Shown here piece after piece: positions 62,168 through 64,000 of a DNA stretch of 64,000 bases; the first letter of the stretch is position 1; every line of letters starts with the position of its first letter. Made by a program: the position numbers and the translations under genes. Under the pieces are notes generated by a model, which was not told the origin of the DNA, did no database searches, and worked only from the letters and a program-made list of their open reading frames with translations. The stretch is from Streptomyces cucumeris. Its GTDB lineage: Bacteria > Actinomycetota > Actinomycetes > Streptomycetales > Streptomycetaceae. The DNA is taken from NCBI RefSeq assembly GCF_024295805.1, contig NZ_JANCLX010000014.1:62001-126000 (forward strand), read 5' to 3'.

Positions 62168-62638
62168 GTGAAGAATAAGATCGCTCTTCTGTCGACGAGC
62201 ATCGTCGTCGCACTCCTCGGCACTTCGGGGTGCTCCAGTGAGGCGTACGAGTACGAGGTTTCCGGGGTGGTGGAAGACGGGCGGCTTGACTATGACTGTC
62301 CGAACAGCCTGTCCATGGAATCAGCCTCGTTCGTGATCAGAGCCAAAGGACGTTCTTCGACGTCAGCCAAGGCTGGAGGCCGCAGCAGGGGAGGATCCTC
62401 TTCGTCCAGGTCAAAGACTTCCAGCGGGTCGAAACTCCCCAATAAGCCGACCGAGCCGGAGCGAGTTCCGAAGATCCCCTCCCGGGGTCACGGCAAGAAA
62501 TCCAAGGGCTGCAAGGTTGAATACGAGCTGTACATCAAGAACAGTGATGGACTGTTTGAGCAGGACGTCCGCCAGGTGGACTACGACAAGTGTCTAGACC
62601 GGAAGCGGGAACGCTTCCCGGCCTGCACGGACAGCTGA
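62168..62638 (+). CDS. Lipoprotein, 156 aa
   Basis: GTG 62168 follows AAAGGAGATTGAAC. Signal peptide and lipobox LLGTSGC near residue 17-23, so a lipid-anchored surface protein. After it come acidic and Ser/Arg/Lys-rich low-complexity stretches and several Cys. Function unknown, perhaps superinfection exclusion. Diverges from the endolysin gene. Confidence 0.85.
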   Translation: MKNKIALLSTSIVVALLGTSGCSSEAYEYEVSGVVEDGRLDYDCPNSLSMESASFVIRAKGRSSTSAKAGGRSRGGSSSSRSKTSSGSKLPNKPTEPERVPKIPSRGHGKKSKGCKVEYELYIKNSDGLFEQDVRQVDYDKCLDRKRERFPACTDS

Positions 62639-62645
62639 TGGCGTT

Positions 62646-62681
62646 GCGTGTGGGCTGTCACTCCGGGGACAGCCCACACGC
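62646..62681 (+). terminator. Intrinsic terminator
   Basis: GCGTGTGGGCTGTC pairs with GACAGCCCACACGC across eight bases. Confidence 0.8.
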
Positions 62682-62707
62682 TTCCGTCCACAGGGAAGGG
62701 GAAAGGC

Positions 62708-63118
62708 GTGAGCATTCGGATGGCCGTTCGTGGGGAGTTCAGGATCGATCCCCCGCTCAAATGGCCCGCCATCAAAGACAGTGCCTACCTGGCGAACGGC
62801 GACGGGGCGGCAATGACGGACATCATCCTCCGGGTGGACGCCGAGGAGTCCGACACCGAGGACGGCATCCATACGGTCATCACGTCATCTCGCGTGGTCC
62901 CATGGACCAGCGCTCCGTATGACCCGAGAAACCTCCTGAGCAACATCAAGGATCTTCAGGCCGAGTGCACAGGGCATGTCATACAGGGTCAGATGGTTCT
63001 GTATGACGTAGAGATGCCGGGCTACATCACCCGGGTCATCCTCGATGAAGCGGGGCCTCGCGAGGAGCGCGCCCGCCTTGTGTGGCCAGACGGCTCAGAA
63101 GCTGAACCGCTGGACTAG
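62708..63118 (+). CDS. DUF6205-like protein, 136 aa
   Basis: GTG 62708 follows GGGGAAAGGC. The start FRIDPPLKWPAIKDSAYL resembles DUF6205 proteins of Streptomyces and their phages, an alpha/beta family of unknown role. Terminator follows. Similarity recalled, not computed. Confidence 0.7.
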   Translation: MSIRMAVRGEFRIDPPLKWPAIKDSAYLANGDGAAMTDIILRVDAEESDTEDGIHTVITSSRVVPWTSAPYDPRNLLSNIKDLQAECTGHVIQGQMVLYDVEMPGYITRVILDEAGPREERARLVWPDGSEAEPLD

Positions 63119-63120
63119 GA

Positions 63121-63157
63121 GAAGCAGGGGCAAGGCCGTCGGCCTTGCCCCTGCTTC
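63121..63157 (+). terminator. Strong intrinsic terminator
   Basis: GAAGCAGGGGCAAGGCC pairs with GGCCTTGCCCCTGCTTC around three bases. Confidence 0.95.
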
Positions 63158-63170
63158 CGTTGGGAGATGA

Positions 63171-63470
63171 ATGGTCGCGAGGAACGATGCCAGGACTGCC
63201 TGGTGTGCGAGGTTGACAAGTGCGGTCCTGGCGCTCGAGGGGGAGCGGCGGCGGGACGTGATCAACATGCTCAAGGACTGCCAGTTCCAGCCTCGCGATG
63301 TTCCGGCCTTCGCGGAGCTTTGGCGAGAGGGCCCCACGGTGCATGTTCAGCGATTCGTGCGGGACGCGGAAACCGACAGGATCCGTCTGAGCGAAGATGG
63401 AGCGGGGCCGATGATCGAGGATTTCGCGATCAAACCGGAGTGGATTCCGGAGTGGATCCCAGTCCGCTGA
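63171..63470 (+). CDS. Hypothetical protein, 99 aa
   Basis: ATG 63171 follows TTGGGAGATGA. Mixed alpha/beta with acidic segments (RDAETDRIRLSEDGAGPM). Ends WIPEWIPVR. Unrecognised. Confidence 0.7.
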   Translation: MVARNDARTAWCARLTSAVLALEGERRRDVINMLKDCQFQPRDVPAFAELWREGPTVHVQRFVRDAETDRIRLSEDGAGPMIEDFAIKPEWIPEWIPVR

Positions 63471-63776
63471 GTAGTCCTGGTTCGAGAGAGGGGCTTCCTC
63501 GACCCAATGCACTACTCCTCGGTAACAAGTCTTCGGTTCACGAACACCCAAGAAGTTACTTGTTGGTAAGCAGTAGGGGGCTGGAAGGCTTCCGAATTCT
63601 GGAAGAAAAGTTACCGAAGGGTAGGACATTCAAGCTAGCCCGAATGAGGATGTTCTAGGCGAAATGGACTTGCCACCTGACCTGCAAGGACGATCAGAAT
63701 TACCCGGTTCGGGTCGATTCGATGTGTCCGCTTCGCCCAGGTTGGCGGCCCTTCGGGAAGCTGTTTCTAAAATTTC
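63471..63776. other. Intergenic region, no gene supported
   Basis: Frames are open but have no convincing start or codon bias. It has inverted repeats such as AACAAGT and ACTTGTT (about 63525-63565) and CGGTAAC/GTTACCG, suggesting regulation. The frame of the next gene is open back to ATG 63664 without stop. Confidence 0.5.
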
Positions 63777-63822
63777 GTCAACGTATTCGTTGACAATGCC
63801 GATCGTCAACGAATACGTTGAC
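63777..63822 (+). promoter_or_regulatory. Promoter flanked by two operator palindromes
   Basis: GTCAACGTATTCGTTGAC (63777-63794) and GTCAACGAATACGTTGAC (63805-63822), inverse to each other, 28 bp apart. TTGACA (63790-63795) and TACGTT (63814-63819) are 18 bp apart, with the start six bases later. A likely autoregulated promoter. Confidence 0.8.
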
Positions 63823-63825
63823 GAT

Positions 63826-64000
63826 GTGAGTGCTGAAGACGAACGGCTCGATCGGCTCCTGAAAATCGGCACCGATCCGTTGGCCAACAAATTCGAGGCG
63901 GCTCGCCTCTACGCAGCCCAGGCTGAGGACGAAGGCGACGTCCGCCCCGGAGCGGCCGTCCTCGTGATGCGGATGCTCGGGCAAGTGCGCGAGGAGTGCG
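63826..64000 (+). CDS. Partial gene at the right edge, probably leaderless
   Basis: GTG 63826 lies six bases after the -10 hexamer with no ribosome binding site, so the mRNA is probably leaderless; ATG 63664 and ATG 63796 are in-frame alternatives. The visible 58 codons are acidic and helical (AEDERLDRLLKIGTDPLAN). The rest lies outside the window. The double operator suggests a tightly controlled gene, maybe its own repressor. Confidence 0.6.
   Translation, partial: MSAEDERLDRLLKIGTDPLANKFEAARLYAAQAEDEGDVRPGAAVLVMRMLGQVREEC

Noticed and set aside
63664..63825. Upstream ATG 63664 as start of the right-edge gene
   Set aside because: It has a poor ribosome binding site and would place the promoter and both operators inside the gene.
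1..64000. CRISPR array, insertion sequence, or integrase with attachment site
   Set aside because: No regularly spaced repeat/spacer array, no transposase motif and no integrase gene were seen, so none is claimed; attachment sites could not be identified.

Overview
The window looks like about half of a large tailed phage of a high-GC actinobacterium, most likely a Streptomyces phage. The evidence is many GTG and TTG starts, tight operons with ATGA/GTGA overlaps, GC-rich third codon positions, a tRNA cluster, a replication set (primase with zinc and TOPRIM parts, DnaB helicase, winged-helix proteins), a lysis set (amidase, holin-like proteins), collagen-repeat tail proteins, and Streptomyces-type markers: an exact host-type parS sequence, TerD and vWA proteins, and an FtsK-like translocase. 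No integrase, capsid, terminase or portal gene is visible. Host and lysis/lysogeny habit are inferences.

Layout. 1-14.9 kb is almost all rightward: about 40 small accessory genes, mostly unrecognised, including a stand-alone primase-type zinc domain protein, a macro-domain protein, a ParB/Srx-like protein paired with a helix-turn-helix/coiled-coil protein, and a HAD phosphatase. A high-GC block (3.1-5.2 kb) contains one gene split by an in-frame TAG. 15.1-24.8 kb is mostly leftward (TerD family protein, a PD-(D/E)XK-like protein, HTH regulators, zinc-ribbon microproteins) with a few rightward genes. 24.9-30.5 kb is a leftward run of small genes including a dCMP-deaminase-like enzyme and one frameshifted gene. 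30.5-31.1 kb holds four leftward tRNA genes (Lys, Arg, Pro, Trp) and a 127-nt tRNA-like gene with an expanded core.

31.2-37.5 kb is the leftward replication block: primase, a degenerate RecA-fold paralogue, DnaB, and two winged-helix proteins. 37.5-38.65 kb is a 1.15 kb gap with phased repeats and strong hairpins, lying between leftward replication genes and rightward genes; it is the best candidate here for a replication origin. 38.6-41.8 kb has rightward accessory genes (HIT-like protein, DUF3307-like membrane protein). 41.8-43.6 kb is a leftward sugar cassette (glycosyltransferase and NAD-dependent epimerase). 43.7-48.4 kb carries a vWA protein and two tandem paralogous collagen-repeat tail proteins. 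49.3-54.2 kb has an HU-like protein, an FtsK-like translocase and a second RNA island (tRNA-Ile and an odd His-like tRNA). 54.4-59.5 kb has an HTH gene containing parS, small membrane and zinc proteins, and a SNF2-type helicase. 59.6-62.1 kb is the leftward lysis cassette. The right edge has a lipoprotein and a partial gene behind a double operator.

Regulation. A 10-12 bp palindrome, TGGCCTAGGCCA and close variants, occurs at 12 places. Nearly all are intergenic and sit either in the spacer between promoter hexamers or directly after a -10 hexamer, on both strands. This suggests one DNA-binding protein controlling many phage promoters. Other controls visible are about 20 intrinsic terminators, several apparently leaderless genes, and three further operator-like inverted repeats.
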